Source: an uncultured Prochlorococcus sp. (GTDB lineage Bacteria > Cyanobacteriota > Cyanobacteriia > PCC-6307 > Cyanobiaceae). Taken from it: DNA of 40,003 nucleotides. The stretch covers positions 1-40,003 of the forward strand of contig CACGMX010000004.1 in the NCBI GenBank assembly GCA_902574405.1, read 5' to 3'. The notes below the pieces were generated by a model. The model saw nothing but the letters and a program-made list of their open reading frames with translations. It was not told the origin of the DNA and made no database searches. The position numbers were made by a program, and so were the translations under genes. Below are positions 19,191 through 28,177 of this stretch, one piece after another (positions within the stretch are counted from its first letter, which is position 1; the number at the start of each line of letters is the position of its first letter).

Positions 19191-19634
19191 ATGACAAATT
19201 CTAAAAAATCCTCAAACAATTCTTCAAAAAATAATGAATTGTACGCGATAGCAGAAACTTCCGGGCAACAATTTTGGTTCGAAGTCAACAGATACTATGA
19301 CATAGATAGGTTAAATGCAAAAGAGAAGGATAAGATAACACTAGAAAAAGTTTTACTTTTAAAAGACAAAGACCTTATCACTGTTGGGAATCCATACGTT
19401 AAAGATGCGAAAATTGAATTAGAAGTTGTTTCCCATAAAAGAGACAAGAAGATTCTTGTATACAAAATGCGTCCAAAAAAAAAGACAAGAAGAAAAATGG
19501 GCCATAGACAAGAACTCACAAGAGTTATGGTAAAATCTATTAAAATAGGAAAAAGTGTTCCTAAGCCTTCTTCTAAAAAGGAAGAAAATGTAAAAAAGGA
19601 AACTAAACCAAAATCCGAAAAATCTACTAATTAA
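19191..19634 (+). CDS. rplU: 50S ribosomal protein L21
   Basis: Large-subunit protein that binds 23S rRNA. The 147-residue protein has YAIAETSGQQFWFEVNRYYD at the start of the fold. The family signature KKKTRRKMGHRQELTRV and VMVKSIKI follow. The last 30 or so residues are a Lys/Ser/Glu-rich tail (PKPSSKKEENVKKETKPKSE) beyond the normal L21 core; the first 12 are also polar and additional. It is followed after 9 bases by rpmA, the universal rplU-rpmA pair, and is divergent from kaiB. Confidence 0.97.
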   Translation: MTNSKKSSNNSSKNNELYAIAETSGQQFWFEVNRYYDIDRLNAKEKDKITLEKVLLLKDKDLITVGNPYVKDAKIELEVVSHKRDKKILVYKMRPKKKTRRKMGHRQELTRVMVKSIKIGKSVPKPSSKKEENVKKETKPKSEKSTN

Positions 19635-19643
19635 AAACTTCTA

Positions 19644-19904
19644 ATGGCACATAAAAAAGGAACAGGTTCTACTAGAAACGGAAGAGATTCAAATTCAAAA
19701 AGATTGGGTGTGAAAGCTTATGGAGGAGAAAAAGTAACTGCTGGATCAATTTTAATTCGCCAAAGAGGTACATCTTTTTTACCAGGGACCAACGTTGGGA
19801 AAGGTAAAGATGACACACTTTTTGCACTAAAAGAAGGAACAGTAAGCTTCGAAAGCATTAAAAGAAACCTAAGAAATAGAAAAAGAGTTAATATAGTTAT
19901 TTAA
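19644..19904 (+). CDS. rpmA: 50S ribosomal protein L27
   Basis: Large-subunit protein whose N-terminus reaches the peptidyl transferase centre. The 86-residue sequence starts [20 protein letters not shown], as usual for L27 without the cleaved Firmicutes-type extension. It contains [20 protein letters not shown] and [20 protein letters not shown]. It pairs with rplU upstream and its last 8 bases overlap a convergent methyltransferase gene. Confidence 0.97.
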   Translation: MAHKKGTGSTRNGRDSNSKRLGVKAYGGEKVTAGSILIRQRGTSFLPGTNVGKGKDDTLFALKEGTVSFESIKRNLRNRKRVNIVI

Positions 19905-20637
19905 TTTTCTTATAAGCTCTTGTCGTTATAAGAATAGGATGAAATACTTCTAAAAAATTTGATTGAAGAGTCTCAAAAAACTTTTCAACAATTTGTTCGT
20001 CGTCGATATGAAACGGATATTCATTCTTGTCTCCTTTGTAAAAATACCAATTAAATAGAGCAATAGAATTACTATCCATAATCTTACTGAAATTATTAAT
20101 TTGAGAAGCTGGATCTGCAAGATGTTCCAAAACATCAAGACAAATTATCGTATCAAATTTCAATATTTGTGTATCTTTTATTGTCTTGCAGAAAGTAAGT
20201 TTTTTTTCGACTCCTAATTTCTTAGCCCTGTATTCTACAAAATTTCTATTTGTTTGATTAATATCTACAAAAAAAACATGCTCCACTTTTGAAGACATAG
20301 CGTTAGCCAAGGCATGCGTACCAATACCTCCTCCAAAATCCAAAACTAAATCTCTAGAAAATCTTTGCTGAAGTTTTAAAGTATCAGCAATGTAGTCCCT
20401 ACTTGTGATATGCCAAGCAGCTAAATCAGCTACATGCCTATCTCCTACAATCTCAGTATAAAAATCTGAAACATCATTCAAAGCATCTCCAGGATGTGAA
20501 TTTGCCAAATTCATCTTTGCATTTGAAAGGAATCCATCTAAATCACATTCTTTAATAGATAAGTATTCCATTAAATGTGATTTCAAATTAAAAGCATTAT
20601 CTAAAAACTCTTTTAAAATAAAATTATTGTTTTTCAA
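19897..20637 (-). CDS. Class I SAM-dependent methyltransferase, substrate unknown
   Basis: A 246-residue soluble protein with a Rossmann methyltransferase domain from about residue 90. Motif I is [15 protein letters not shown] and the acidic end of strand 2 is VFFVDIN. A post-I/IV region [15 protein letters not shown] is typical of class I enzymes of the UbiG/Methyltransf_11/23 type. The N-terminal 85 residues are helical and unrecognised. No early ATG exists in the frame. TTG 20637 is the likely start; Met at 20571 is the next choice. The substrate cannot be told from sequence or neighbours. Confidence 0.75.
   Translation of the reverse strand: MKNNNFILKEFLDNAFNLKSHLMEYLSIKECDLDGFLSNAKMNLANSHPGDALNDVSDFYTEIVGDRHVADLAAWHITSRDYIADTLKLQQRFSRDLVLDFGGGIGTHALANAMSSKVEHVFFVDINQTNRNFVEYRAKKLGVEKKLTFCKTIKDTQILKFDTIICLDVLEHLADPASQINNFSKIMDSNSIALFNWYFYKGDKNEYPFHIDDEQIVEKFFETLQSNFLEVFHPILITTRAYKKIK
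19907..19934. terminator. Inverted repeat at the rpmA/methyltransferase junction
   Basis: TTCTTATAA (19907-19915) and TTATAAGAA (19926-19934) are perfect 9-base inverted copies around a 10-base loop. The repeat lies 3 bases after the rpmA stop and inside the 3' end of the convergent gene. There is no T-tract on either strand, so it is at best an atypical bidirectional 3'-end hairpin. Confidence 0.35.
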
Positions 20638-20713
20638 TTTCTTACTCTAAATTTCCGATACCAAAATCATAGAATGGTTATAAATCTTTCTCAAAGTATT
20701 CTTAATATTAAAA

Positions 20714-21637
20714 ATGGAAACTAAAGATGGATTCTTAGTAATTAATAAAGATAAAGGATGTACCTCGCATGATTGTGTTAAACAAATAAGGAAGTTACTA
20801 AATACAAAAAAGGTAGGGCATACAGGAACTCTTGACCCAGAAGTTATAGGAACATTACCAATCGCAATAGGCAGTGCAACAAGATTTATTCAATATCTTC
20901 CTCAGGGTAAAACTTATATAGGACAAATTAAATTAGGGATAAGAACTAATACTGATGATATTCACGGGGAAATAATTAATCAAAAAAGTTGGCCTAAAAT
21001 CAGTTATGAAAAATTAGATCAATACTTAAATAAATTAAGAGGAATTATTAAACAAATTCCGCCAAAAGTATCTAGTGTGCACGTCAATGGTGAGAGAGCT
21101 TATAAAAAATCTTTCAGGAATGAAATTTTTGAGTTAGCACCAAGAGAAGTAAAAATAGACGAACTGATTTTAATGAAATGGGACCAAATAAACGGAATCA
21201 TAGAAATAAAAATCAAATGTTCAGCTGGCACGTATATAAGAGCAATTGCAAGAGATATAGGACAAATTCTTAATTCAGAAGGTTGTCTTCTAGAACTAAA
21301 AAGAATTTCAGCTTGTGGCTTTAATGAACAAAACTCAATAAAGATATCTGATATCGAAAAAGGAAAAGAGGGGAGGAACTCGAAAAACTTTATTATTCCA
21401 ACAATTTCTGCTCTTAATCACATTTCAACATTTGTCTTAAAGAATGAAGAACAAATAAATTTTTGGCGAACAGGAAGAGTAATTAAAGTTGATATAAATT
21501 ACTTCCAAGAAAGCAAATCTTTTGACTACAAAAAACCCATAAAAGTAATAGATAATAAACAAACACTACTTGGGATAGGCTTCTTAAATAAAGATCAATC
21601 TAATATAAATCCAAAGTTAGTCCTTAATGCAAAATGA
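20714..21637 (+). CDS. truB: tRNA pseudouridine-55 synthase
   Basis: TruB makes pseudouridine at position 55 of the tRNA T-loop. The 307-residue protein starts [20 protein letters not shown]. The catalytic Asp is D41 in [18 protein letters not shown], and [18 protein letters not shown] follows. [36 protein letters not shown] and a short C-terminal extension complete the family pattern. ATG 20714 is clear. It is divergent from the methyltransferase and converges on the SpoIID gene with a 4-base gap. Confidence 0.96.
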   Translation: METKDGFLVINKDKGCTSHDCVKQIRKLLNTKKVGHTGTLDPEVIGTLPIAIGSATRFIQYLPQGKTYIGQIKLGIRTNTDDIHGEIINQKSWPKISYEKLDQYLNKLRGIIKQIPPKVSSVHVNGERAYKKSFRNEIFELAPREVKIDELILMKWDQINGIIEIKIKCSAGTYIRAIARDIGQILNSEGCLLELKRISACGFNEQNSIKISDIEKGKEGRNSKNFIIPTISALNHISTFVLKNEEQINFWRTGRVIKVDINYFQESKSFDYKKPIKVIDNKQTLLGIGFLNKDQSNINPKLVLNAK

Positions 21638-21641
21638 CTCT

Positions 21642-23009
21642 TTATAAAAAATACCTTTTAAAAGGTTTTATTTTAACCCCTTTATAAAAATGTTTTAATA
21701 TTTCTTCCGCTTTTGCTCCTTTAGAAGCCATGTTTTTTGCGCCCCATTGACTCATTCCTACACCATGACCAGAACCATATCCTGAAACTACTAAAGTCTT
21801 ATCATTGGAGGAGACATTTTTAACTTGGTTTCTTGGAATTAATAAAATTTGATTTATTTTTATTAATGTTGGATCTTTAATACTATTAAAAGTTACTAAT
21901 TCAGAAAGGCTTACGTTATATCGATAAGCAATATCAGATAAGTTATCACCGGCTTTGACAAGATAAGTTATGGTTTTATCTTCCAATAGTTTAGTTGATG
22001 TTGTGTTTCGTTTATCATTTTCTTTAATTAATTTGAACCTTACTAAGGTACTTTTAAGATTCATCTTTTTACGAATATCTAATCCTGAGAATTGAGCCGA
22101 TCCATAATCACCTTGAATTTTTACATTTTTTACTCTCCCTGTATTAGTAATACTTAAAATCTCAATTTGTTTAATGCCTCCAATTCTTGGAAATAATTTT
22201 TGCAATTCTTCACTTGAAAATCTTTTCTGCCACTGAAGTTTAGGATTATTTTTATCGAAATCTTTAACGCTTGATAAATATGGAAATTTATTTTTCCAAA
22301 CATCCTGACTATTTTCGGTCATACCAGCTGAACTACTATGAAATAAAGCATTAATTAATTTATTTTTGTACACCAAAACCAAAGATCTTGTAGCTCTAAC
22401 GGCTTTTTTAGTTTTAAAAGTTCTTGATTCCAAGCCATTGTAGACTTGATTCTTATCTGTAGAATCTATATCAAATAGGCTATTACCCTTTTGTTTTAGG
22501 GCATAAGTTCTTGAGGCAATAGCCTGTGCTGCCAATGCTTCCATAGGCCATTTTGTTGGCATCTCTGAGCCAACTACACTACTCAAATAATTCTCAACTC
22601 CGATAATATTAACTACCGATATATTTTTATCACCTATGAAAATATTCAATTTACCTTCATATCTTTTCTGACCCACCCAAATACCTCTAGAATCTGAAGT
22701 CCTAACTAAAAATTTATCTTTATTCTTAAGATCATAAATTTTTTGTTTGTTTTTATCAAAAAACATAATTTTTCTATTATTTTCTATTTTTAAAGTTAAA
22801 CCTCTAAATTTTTTATTTAAAAATCTTTGCCCTTCAACTGTAAATGGAATTGATCTATCAGCTCTTATTCTAATTTTATTATCTTTTAAAATTAAAACCT
22901 TAATTGTTGGTATTTGGGAGGCTCGTAAAGGCCTTGCCTGAAATACGCAAAAATTTAGAAAAAATATAAAAAAGAAATTATGACTAATTTTTATGAATTT
23001 AAATGTCAC
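21642..23009 (-). CDS. SpoIID/LytB-domain protein with embedded LysM
   Basis: A 455-residue exported protein. A hydrophobic export signal covers about residues 10-29 (FFFIFFLNFCVFQARPLRA). SpoIID/LytB sequence begins near 128, with NYLSSVVGSEMPTKWPMEAL (candidate catalytic E149) and ALFHSSSAGMTENSQDVW. It resumes at 408-445 with GYGSGHGVGMSQWGAKNMAS and EEILKHFYKGV. Between them, at about 348-392, sits a LysM module (YLVKAGDNLSDIAYRYNVSL, QILLIPRN). SpoIID relatives are lytic transglycosylases on denuded peptidoglycan, so a wall-remodelling role is likely. The start is GTG 23009; no early ATG exists. Confidence 0.85.
   Translation of the reverse strand: MTFKFIKISHNFFFIFFLNFCVFQARPLRASQIPTIKVLILKDNKIRIRADRSIPFTVEGQRFLNKKFRGLTLKIENNRKIMFFDKNKQKIYDLKNKDKFLVRTSDSRGIWVGQKRYEGKLNIFIGDKNISVVNIIGVENYLSSVVGSEMPTKWPMEALAAQAIASRTYALKQKGNSLFDIDSTDKNQVYNGLESRTFKTKKAVRATRSLVLVYKNKLINALFHSSSAGMTENSQDVWKNKFPYLSSVKDFDKNNPKLQWQKRFSSEELQKLFPRIGGIKQIEILSITNTGRVKNVKIQGDYGSAQFSGLDIRKKMNLKSTLVRFKLIKENDKRNTTSTKLLEDKTITYLVKAGDNLSDIAYRYNVSLSELVTFNSIKDPTLIKINQILLIPRNQVKNVSSNDKTLVVSGYGSGHGVGMSQWGAKNMASKGAKAEEILKHFYKGVKIKPFKRYFL
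21653..21674 (+). terminator. Possible weak terminator after truB
   Basis: ACCTTTTAAAAGGT at 21653-21666 is a perfect palindrome followed by TTTATTTT. It lies 16 bases after the truB stop and within the 3' end of the convergent SpoIID gene. The stem is A/T-rich, so strength is doubtful. Confidence 0.3.
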
Positions 23010-23097
23010 TATGTTTAAAAACTAAATTCTTAATTTGCCTAAGTTTGACTAAAAGTCTAGATTTAATCTAGACATCAAAATAAAAATATCATAATAA

Positions 23098-24036
23098 GTG
23101 AATGTCACCTTTTTAGGAACAAGCTCTGGAGTCCCCTCCTTAACGAGAAATGTTTCTTCCTTAGCTCTTAAATTATCACAGTCATCAGAAGTTTGGCTTT
23201 TTGATTGTGGCGAGGGAACACAACATCAAATAATGAAAAGCAATATTAAATCTTCACAAATCAAAAAAATATTTATTACACACATGCATGGAGATCATAT
23301 TTATGGTTTACCTGGACTTTTGGCTACCCTAGGTTTATCAGGGAATAGTAAGGGTATTGAGATTTACGGTCCTTCAGAGTTAAGAAGTTTTATAAATTCT
23401 GCACTTAAAAGTAGTTTTTGCAAATTGTCTTTCCCATTGCATTTTGTGGAAGTTGAAAATTTTGCATCAGAAAATAAAATTCTATTTGAAAACAACAAAA
23501 TAAAAGTAAATTGCGCCTGCCTTAAACATAAAATACCTGCTTATGGTTATCGAGTTAGTGAAAAAGATAAGCCAGGTATATTTGATATCAAAAAAGCAGA
23601 GTCTCTAAAAATAGCACCTGGACCAATTTATTCAGAACTGCAACAAGGTAAAAAAGTTGTATTAGCGGATGGCAGGATATTTGATGGGAAAGAATTCTGT
23701 GGGCCTCCTAGAAAGGGTGAAAGTTTTGTTTATTGCACAGATACAATCTTTAGCGAATCAGCTGTTTCACTTTCAAAAAATGCCGATTTACTTGTACATG
23801 AATCGACTTTTTCAGAAAAGGATGAAAGCATGGCCTATGAAAAATTACATTCCACAACAATCATGGCTGCCAAGACAGCATTATTATCTAATACAAAAAA
23901 ATTAATTATTACTCATTTAAGTCCAAGATACACTAATAAAAATTCAATTACACCAAGCGATTTGCTTAAAGAGGCGCAAAAAGTTTTTCCAAATACTCAG
24001 CTTGCAAAAGATTTTCTAACTGCAGAAATTAAATAA
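23098..24036 (+). CDS. rnz: Ribonuclease Z
   Basis: tRNase Z removes 3' trailers from tRNA precursors. This matters here because the tRNA gene in the window does not encode CCA. The 312-residue metallo-beta-lactamase-fold protein starts NVTFLGTSSGVPS. It has the zinc motif HMHGDHIYGLPGLL, a GPPRKG segment typical of the long-loop bacterial enzymes, YCTDTIF, HESTF and a final THLSPRY. The start is GTG 23098, at the normal position. It precedes the pentapeptide gene on the same strand. Confidence 0.95.
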   Translation: MNVTFLGTSSGVPSLTRNVSSLALKLSQSSEVWLFDCGEGTQHQIMKSNIKSSQIKKIFITHMHGDHIYGLPGLLATLGLSGNSKGIEIYGPSELRSFINSALKSSFCKLSFPLHFVEVENFASENKILFENNKIKVNCACLKHKIPAYGYRVSEKDKPGIFDIKKAESLKIAPGPIYSELQQGKKVVLADGRIFDGKEFCGPPRKGESFVYCTDTIFSESAVSLSKNADLLVHESTFSEKDESMAYEKLHSTTIMAAKTALLSNTKKLIITHLSPRYTNKNSITPSDLLKEAQKVFPNTQLAKDFLTAEIK

Positions 24037-24110
24037 ACTGCAACAGTTCGTTAGCAGGAGCGTTGTAAATGACCAACCCATGAAATAATAGTCTTAGGTT
24101 TTTCTATTTG

Positions 24111-24671
24111 ATGTCGATCGAAATGGTTTCTATTTTTTCATCACTACATAAGTCTTTCAAAAGACTATTTATTTTTCTTCCTTTAATTATTGGTTTACTT
24201 ATTAATCCAATTTCTGCTAATGCACTTTATCCTAGTGATCCTTCATCAGTAGATGGATTGAAAGAAGATCTTCATGGCGCAGATCTTCAAAATAATGAAT
24301 TTGTAAAATATGATTTATCTTATCAAGATTTAGGAGAGGCTAATCTACAAGGTGCCTATATGAGCGTGACAACTGCAAAGAATTCTAGTTTCAAAAGCGC
24401 CAACATGAAAGATCTTATTGCATATGCTGTACGTTTTGATAATGCTGATTTATCTGATGCGAATCTTACAAATGGTGAGCTAATGAAAAGTGTTTTTGAT
24501 GGAGCAATTATAGATGGAGCAGACTTTACAGATGCGAATCTTGATCTTTCTCAGAGAAAATCATTATGTGAAAGAGCTAGTGGCACTAACCCACAAACTG
24601 GAGTAAATACAATTGATAGCCTTGAATGCACTGGCTTAAAAGGTTACATGCCCCCAAAGCCAAAAGCATAA
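24111..24671 (+). CDS. Exported pentapeptide-repeat protein, probably thylakoid lumen
   Basis: A 186-residue protein with a signal peptide (FKRLFIFLPLIIGLLINPISANA, cleavage after ANA). Pentapeptide repeats of the A(D/N)LxG type run over about residues 55-140 (ADLQN, ANLQG, ADLSDANLTNG, ADFTDANLDLS) and would form a right-handed beta helix. A short C-terminus has two Cys (SLCERA, LECTGLK) that could form a disulfide. It resembles lumenal pentapeptide proteins of cyanobacteria and plants; function unknown. I use ATG 24111. TTG 24108 and ATG 24123 are also possible. A strong terminator follows at 24709. Confidence 0.83.
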   Translation: MSIEMVSIFSSLHKSFKRLFIFLPLIIGLLINPISANALYPSDPSSVDGLKEDLHGADLQNNEFVKYDLSYQDLGEANLQGAYMSVTTAKNSSFKSANMKDLIAYAVRFDNADLSDANLTNGELMKSVFDGAIIDGADFTDANLDLSQRKSLCERASGTNPQTGVNTIDSLECTGLKGYMPPKPKA

Positions 24672-24680
24672 TATTTAAAG

Positions 24681-25049
24681 CTAACTAACTTCTGAAGGGA
24701 AGATATTACCAGGCTCTTTTGAGCCTGGTTTTTTGCTATACCACCATTCTTGTATATCAGAAGAAAATTTCTTTGAAAAAAAAGTTATAACTGTCTCAAC
24801 AGGTTTTGATCCAGGCTCCAAAATCTGAACTGAGTAAGATGGGCATTTTCGTGAAGCCATATCAGCAACGAACCTAGAGCCTATTCTTCTCCAACTAGGC
24901 TCTTTACTTCTCCAAGCAAGTCTTGAACAGGGCCAGGGTAACTCTTCTCTATCATATAGTCTGCAACATGGCCCAATTACCCTGTAACTGTACTGACCTC
25001 CATAACTTGATTGAACACTACCAGTCTTGAAAAATTCAAATTTATTCAT
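24681..25049 (-). CDS. Conserved-looking small protein of unknown function
   Basis: A 122-residue protein I cannot assign. It is Trp-, Arg- and Ser-rich with four Cys: GPCCRLYDREELPWPCSRL and SRKCPSY. This could hint at metal binding or disulfides, but the spacing matches no family I know. There is no signal peptide or membrane helix. ATG 25049 begins only 5 bases after the T-run of the hairpin that follows petF. Its C-terminal PGSKEPG is encoded by the stem and loop of a terminator working on the opposite strand. Amino-acid composition looks like a real protein rather than a shadow of another gene. Confidence 0.65.
   Translation of the reverse strand: MNKFEFFKTGSVQSSYGGQYSYRVIGPCCRLYDREELPWPCSRLAWRSKEPSWRRIGSRFVADMASRKCPSYSVQILEPGSKPVETVITFFSKKFSSDIQEWWYSKKPGSKEPGNIFPSEVS
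24709..24734 (+). terminator. Intrinsic terminator after the pentapeptide gene
   Basis: CCAGGCTC (24709-24716), loop TTTT (24717-24720), GAGCCTGG (24721-24728), then TTTTTT (24729-24734). This is a perfect 8-bp GC-rich stem with a T-run, strongly oriented for the + strand, 38 bases after the pentapeptide stop. On the minus strand the same bases code for the C-terminus of the 122-residue protein. Confidence 0.85.
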
Positions 25050-25053
25050 TCAC

Positions 25054-25081
25054 AAAAAAAGCCACCTTTATAGAGGGTGGC
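25054..25081 (-). terminator. Intrinsic terminator after petF
   Basis: On the minus strand GCCACC (25081-25076), a 9-base loop, GGTGGC (25066-25061), then seven T (25060-25054). It lies 46 bases after the petF stop. The T-run ends 5 bases before the ATG of the 122-residue gene, so it would terminate transcripts just before that gene or act as an attenuator for it. Confidence 0.75.
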
Positions 25082-25126
25082 AGAGAAATAATGAATAATC
25101 AACTTATAAAAGTTAATTTTTTATAA

Positions 25127-25426
25127 TTAATACAATTCTTCCTCAGCATGAGTTGTAATTGTTACGTCAGATGTTGGATAAGCAACACATGTAAGTACAA
25201 AACCAGCTTCTAGTTGGTCATCATCCAAGAAACTTTGATCTGATTGATCAACACTACCTGAAGCAACTTTTCCAGCACATGTTGAACATGCTCCAGCTCT
25301 GCAGGAATAAGGAAGGTCGATACCTTGTTCTTCAGCAGCATCAAGGATGTACTGGTCATCAGGTACTTCGATAGTTGAATTAAGACCTTCACCTTCGTTG
25401 ATGAGTGTAACTTTGTAAGAAGCCAT
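25127..25426 (-). CDS. petF: Plant-type [2Fe-2S] ferredoxin
   Basis: The 99-residue soluble electron carrier accepts electrons from photosystem I. It passes them to ferredoxin-NADP reductase, nitrogen and sulfur assimilation and other acceptors. Cluster ligands are Cys42, Cys47, Cys50 and Cys80, in [16 protein letters not shown] and VLTCVAYP, the usual C-x4-C-x2-C-x29-C pattern. It is acidic with a C-terminal EEELY, as in photosynthetic ferredoxins. ATG 25426 is clear. A hairpin lies 15 bases upstream and an intrinsic terminator downstream, so it may be monocistronic. Confidence 0.96.
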   Translation of the reverse strand: MASYKVTLINEGEGLNSTIEVPDDQYILDAAEEQGIDLPYSCRAGACSTCAGKVASGSVDQSDQSFLDDDQLEAGFVLTCVAYPTSDVTITTHAEEELY

Positions 25427-25440
25427 TTAAATAAAAAATT

Positions 25441-25463
25441 GTTGGTAGTTAATACCTATCAAC
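25441..25463 (-). promoter_or_regulatory. Hairpin in the petF leader
   Basis: GTTGGTAG (25441-25448) and CTATCAAC (25456-25463) pair over 8 positions with one G-U-type mismatch, around a 7-base loop. The element ends 15 bases before the petF ATG, so it would be in the 5' untranslated RNA. It could affect stability or ribosome access, or be an operator in DNA. Confidence 0.35.
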
Positions 25464-25560
25464 TACATTTTTAACATCGATTGGGTCGATATGTGAGATT
25501 TTGAAGTAAAAAATGACACAATAAAATGTATTAATGAGTATTTATAAGAAAAACTTATAC

Positions 25561-26472
25561 TTAGGTTTGATCGCTAGCCTTTTGAGCAGAAATACATGCC
25601 CAATCTTTTCTAGTTGATACATCCAATAATTTCAAGTCATTCTGAATTAATATTTTTATAATTTCATCTTTTTGTGAATTCAGAATTCCACTGAAAATGA
25701 CTTCCCCATTGTTTCTCAAGCACTTATAAATATTTGGAATCATTTCTTTTATTACTTCAGCAAGAATATTGCATAAAACAACATCAAATTGTTTTAGTTG
25801 ATTTTTTAGTATTACCTCATTAAAAGATCCCAAATATGTATTTAAATTTTTTAAATTTCCAAAATTTAGTTGGAAATTAGAGTTAGTTGAATTTATAGCT
25901 AAATAATCATTATCCACTGCACAAACTTCATTAGCGCCGCGCAATCTTGCAGCGACACTTAAAATCCCGCTACCACTACCAATATCTAAAACCTTTTTAT
26001 CAGAAAATAAAATATTCTCCATTTTTTCCAAGCAGAGATAAGTTGAAGGGTGACTTCCTGTACCAAAGGCTGCTCCAGGATCAATTTTTATGATTTGTTT
26101 ATCTTTAAATTTTTCATTTAGATTTATCCAACAAGGCAATATTAAAAAATGATTTCCTATTAATTCAGGCGCCCAATATTTCTTCCAGCTTGTCAACCAA
26201 TCCTCCTCTTTAATAATACTCCAGTCAAAAAATTGATTCTTAGAGGCATTTATATTTAGAAGTTTGCTAATTATTTTTTCAAGACCACCTCTAGAACTTT
26301 CGCCCCAATCAAGGACTGGAAGCCATATGTTCACCTCTTTTTTATTTTCATTTTTAGTTAAATATTCAAATGAAAAACTAAATATTCCCAGCTCATTTAA
26401 TTTCCAAATAATAATTTCTTCTGAATCACTTTCTATCTGAAAAGTTAGTTTGTACCAATCTTTAATTTCCAT
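25561..26472 (-). CDS. prmA: Ribosomal protein L11 methyltransferase
   Basis: PrmA trimethylates ribosomal protein L11. The 303-residue protein has an N-terminal substrate-recognition domain (about 1-100) and a linker. The class I methyltransferase domain includes the PrmA-specific [15 protein letters not shown], motif [16 protein letters not shown] and [16 protein letters not shown] 26472 is clear. It follows serA by 19 bases on the same strand, and petF lies 134 bases downstream. Confidence 0.94.
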   Translation of the reverse strand: MEIKDWYKLTFQIESDSEEIIIWKLNELGIFSFSFEYLTKNENKKEVNIWLPVLDWGESSRGGLEKIISKLLNINASKNQFFDWSIIKEEDWLTSWKKYWAPELIGNHFLILPCWINLNEKFKDKQIIKIDPGAAFGTGSHPSTYLCLEKMENILFSDKKVLDIGSGSGILSVAARLRGANEVCAVDNDYLAINSTNSNFQLNFGNLKNLNTYLGSFNEVILKNQLKQFDVVLCNILAEVIKEMIPNIYKCLRNNGEVIFSGILNSQKDEIIKILIQNDLKLLDVSTRKDWACISAQKASDQT

Positions 26473-26491
26473 TATTTTAGATAAAGACTTT

Positions 26492-28078
26492 TTATAAAGT
26501 CACTGGATTAGCATTAGTAATTCCCTCAACTTCAATAATGGTATCGAGCAATTTATTGGGAATTGGATCATCAATACTTAAAACCATGACAGCTTCTCCT
26601 CTTACAATTTTGCGGCCAACTTGCATTGAGGCAATATTTACATTATTGCTTCCCAATAAAGATCCTAGTTTACCAATAATCCCAGGCATATCTCTGTGTC
26701 TAGTAACCAACATATATCTACTTGGTGATACATTAACAGGATATTGATCAATACTTATAATTCTTAATTCCCCATCAGCAAAAATGCTTCCTGCTACACT
26801 ATGGTCGCCATTATCTCCATAAGTGGTTAATTGAAGCGATCCACTAGCAAATTCAGGTCTTGCCTCATCTTTACTCTCGACTACTGAAATTCCTCTTGAA
26901 TCTGCTTCTAGAGAAGCATTTACATAATTGATCCTATCTCCCAAAGCTTTACTTAGAAGACCTTTAAGACTAGCTATTATTAATGGCTGAGAAGGGTGTT
27001 GAACGAATTCACCTTGAAGCTTTACTTCTAGTTTCTGTATCTGTCCACCCGAAAGCTGGCTTATAAGCAGACCCATGGTTTCAGCCAACTGCAAATGAGG
27101 TTTTAAGCTATCCATAATATCAGGGCTCAAACCTGGTATATTTACGGCAGTTCTAGCAGATAAACCAAGCAAGACATCTCTGATTTGTTCTGCAACATCA
27201 ACAGCTACATTTTCTTGAGCTTCCCGAGTAGATGCTCCTAAATGTGGAGTAAGAATAAGATTCTTTTCAACCTTTAAAAGTGGTGAATTAGATTCCAATG
27301 GTTCTTTAGAAAAAACATCTATTGCAGCACCTCCAATCAATGATTCATTCAAAGCTTCTGCTAATGCTTCTTCGTCAATTAAGCCTCCTCGGGCGCAATT
27401 AATTAATTTTGCGCTACTTTTCATACTTTTAAGCACCTTCATATCTACTAAATTCTCTGTCTCTGGTGTACGGGGCAAATGCAAAGTTACATAATCGGAT
27501 TGTTGGAATAAATCCTCTAGCTCAGATAATTTAACTTGTATTTGTTGAGCCCTTTCAGTTGAAACAAAGGGATCATACCCGTAAACTTCCATTCCTAATG
27601 CATTAGCAACTTTCGCTACATGAGCACCAATTTTCCCTAAGCCTACTACACCTAATTTTTTCTGATAAAGCTCATTCCCAACGAATTTCTTTCTTTCCCA
27701 TTTACCTGACAAAGTACTACTATTTGCAATTGGGATATGTCTAGATAAAGCCAACATCATAGCTATAGTATGTTCAGCAGCCGCTATTGTGTTACCTCCT
27801 GGAGAGTTAACAACAAGAACGCCTTTTTGCGTAGCAGCCTTAACATCTACATTATCTACCCCAACTCCTGCTCTTCCTATGATTCTCAGTTTACTTGAAG
27901 AGTTAATAATTTCTTCAGTAACTTGAGTACCAGAGCGAATCATTAAACCATCATAATCTTTAATAATGGAAGCTAACTCAGATTCTGAGATTCCTATCCT
28001 CTGATCAACCTGAGCAACTTGTGAAAGAATATCGATTCCTGTTTGATCAATTGGATCTGTAATGAGAACTTTTGTCAT
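26492..28078 (-). CDS. serA: D-3-phosphoglycerate dehydrogenase
   Basis: SerA oxidises 3-phosphoglycerate to 3-phosphohydroxypyruvate, the first step of serine synthesis. The 528-residue long-form enzyme has a substrate domain and the NAD-binding [20 protein letters not shown] near 147-166. Catalytic Arg, Glu and His are in [13 protein letters not shown] and LTPHLGAST. An intervening domain (about 320-455) and a C-terminal ACT domain ([20 protein letters not shown]) follow. The ACT domain implies possible serine feedback control. It is upstream of prmA and divergent from the 28178 gene. Confidence 0.96.
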   Translation of the reverse strand: MTKVLITDPIDQTGIDILSQVAQVDQRIGISESELASIIKDYDGLMIRSGTQVTEEIINSSSKLRIIGRAGVGVDNVDVKAATQKGVLVVNSPGGNTIAAAEHTIAMMLALSRHIPIANSSTLSGKWERKKFVGNELYQKKLGVVGLGKIGAHVAKVANALGMEVYGYDPFVSTERAQQIQVKLSELEDLFQQSDYVTLHLPRTPETENLVDMKVLKSMKSSAKLINCARGGLIDEEALAEALNESLIGGAAIDVFSKEPLESNSPLLKVEKNLILTPHLGASTREAQENVAVDVAEQIRDVLLGLSARTAVNIPGLSPDIMDSLKPHLQLAETMGLLISQLSGGQIQKLEVKLQGEFVQHPSQPLIIASLKGLLSKALGDRINYVNASLEADSRGISVVESKDEARPEFASGSLQLTTYGDNGDHSVAGSIFADGELRIISIDQYPVNVSPSRYMLVTRHRDMPGIIGKLGSLLGSNNVNIASMQVGRKIVRGEAVMVLSIDDPIPNKLLDTIIEVEGITNANPVTL

Positions 28079-28177
28079 TTAAGATTGGTTCTTTAATCTT
28101 TTACTTTAACTTAATCTATAGTGTATGTATCTTATTTTATTAATTTGAATAACACACAAACATTTGAGGATTGAAAT

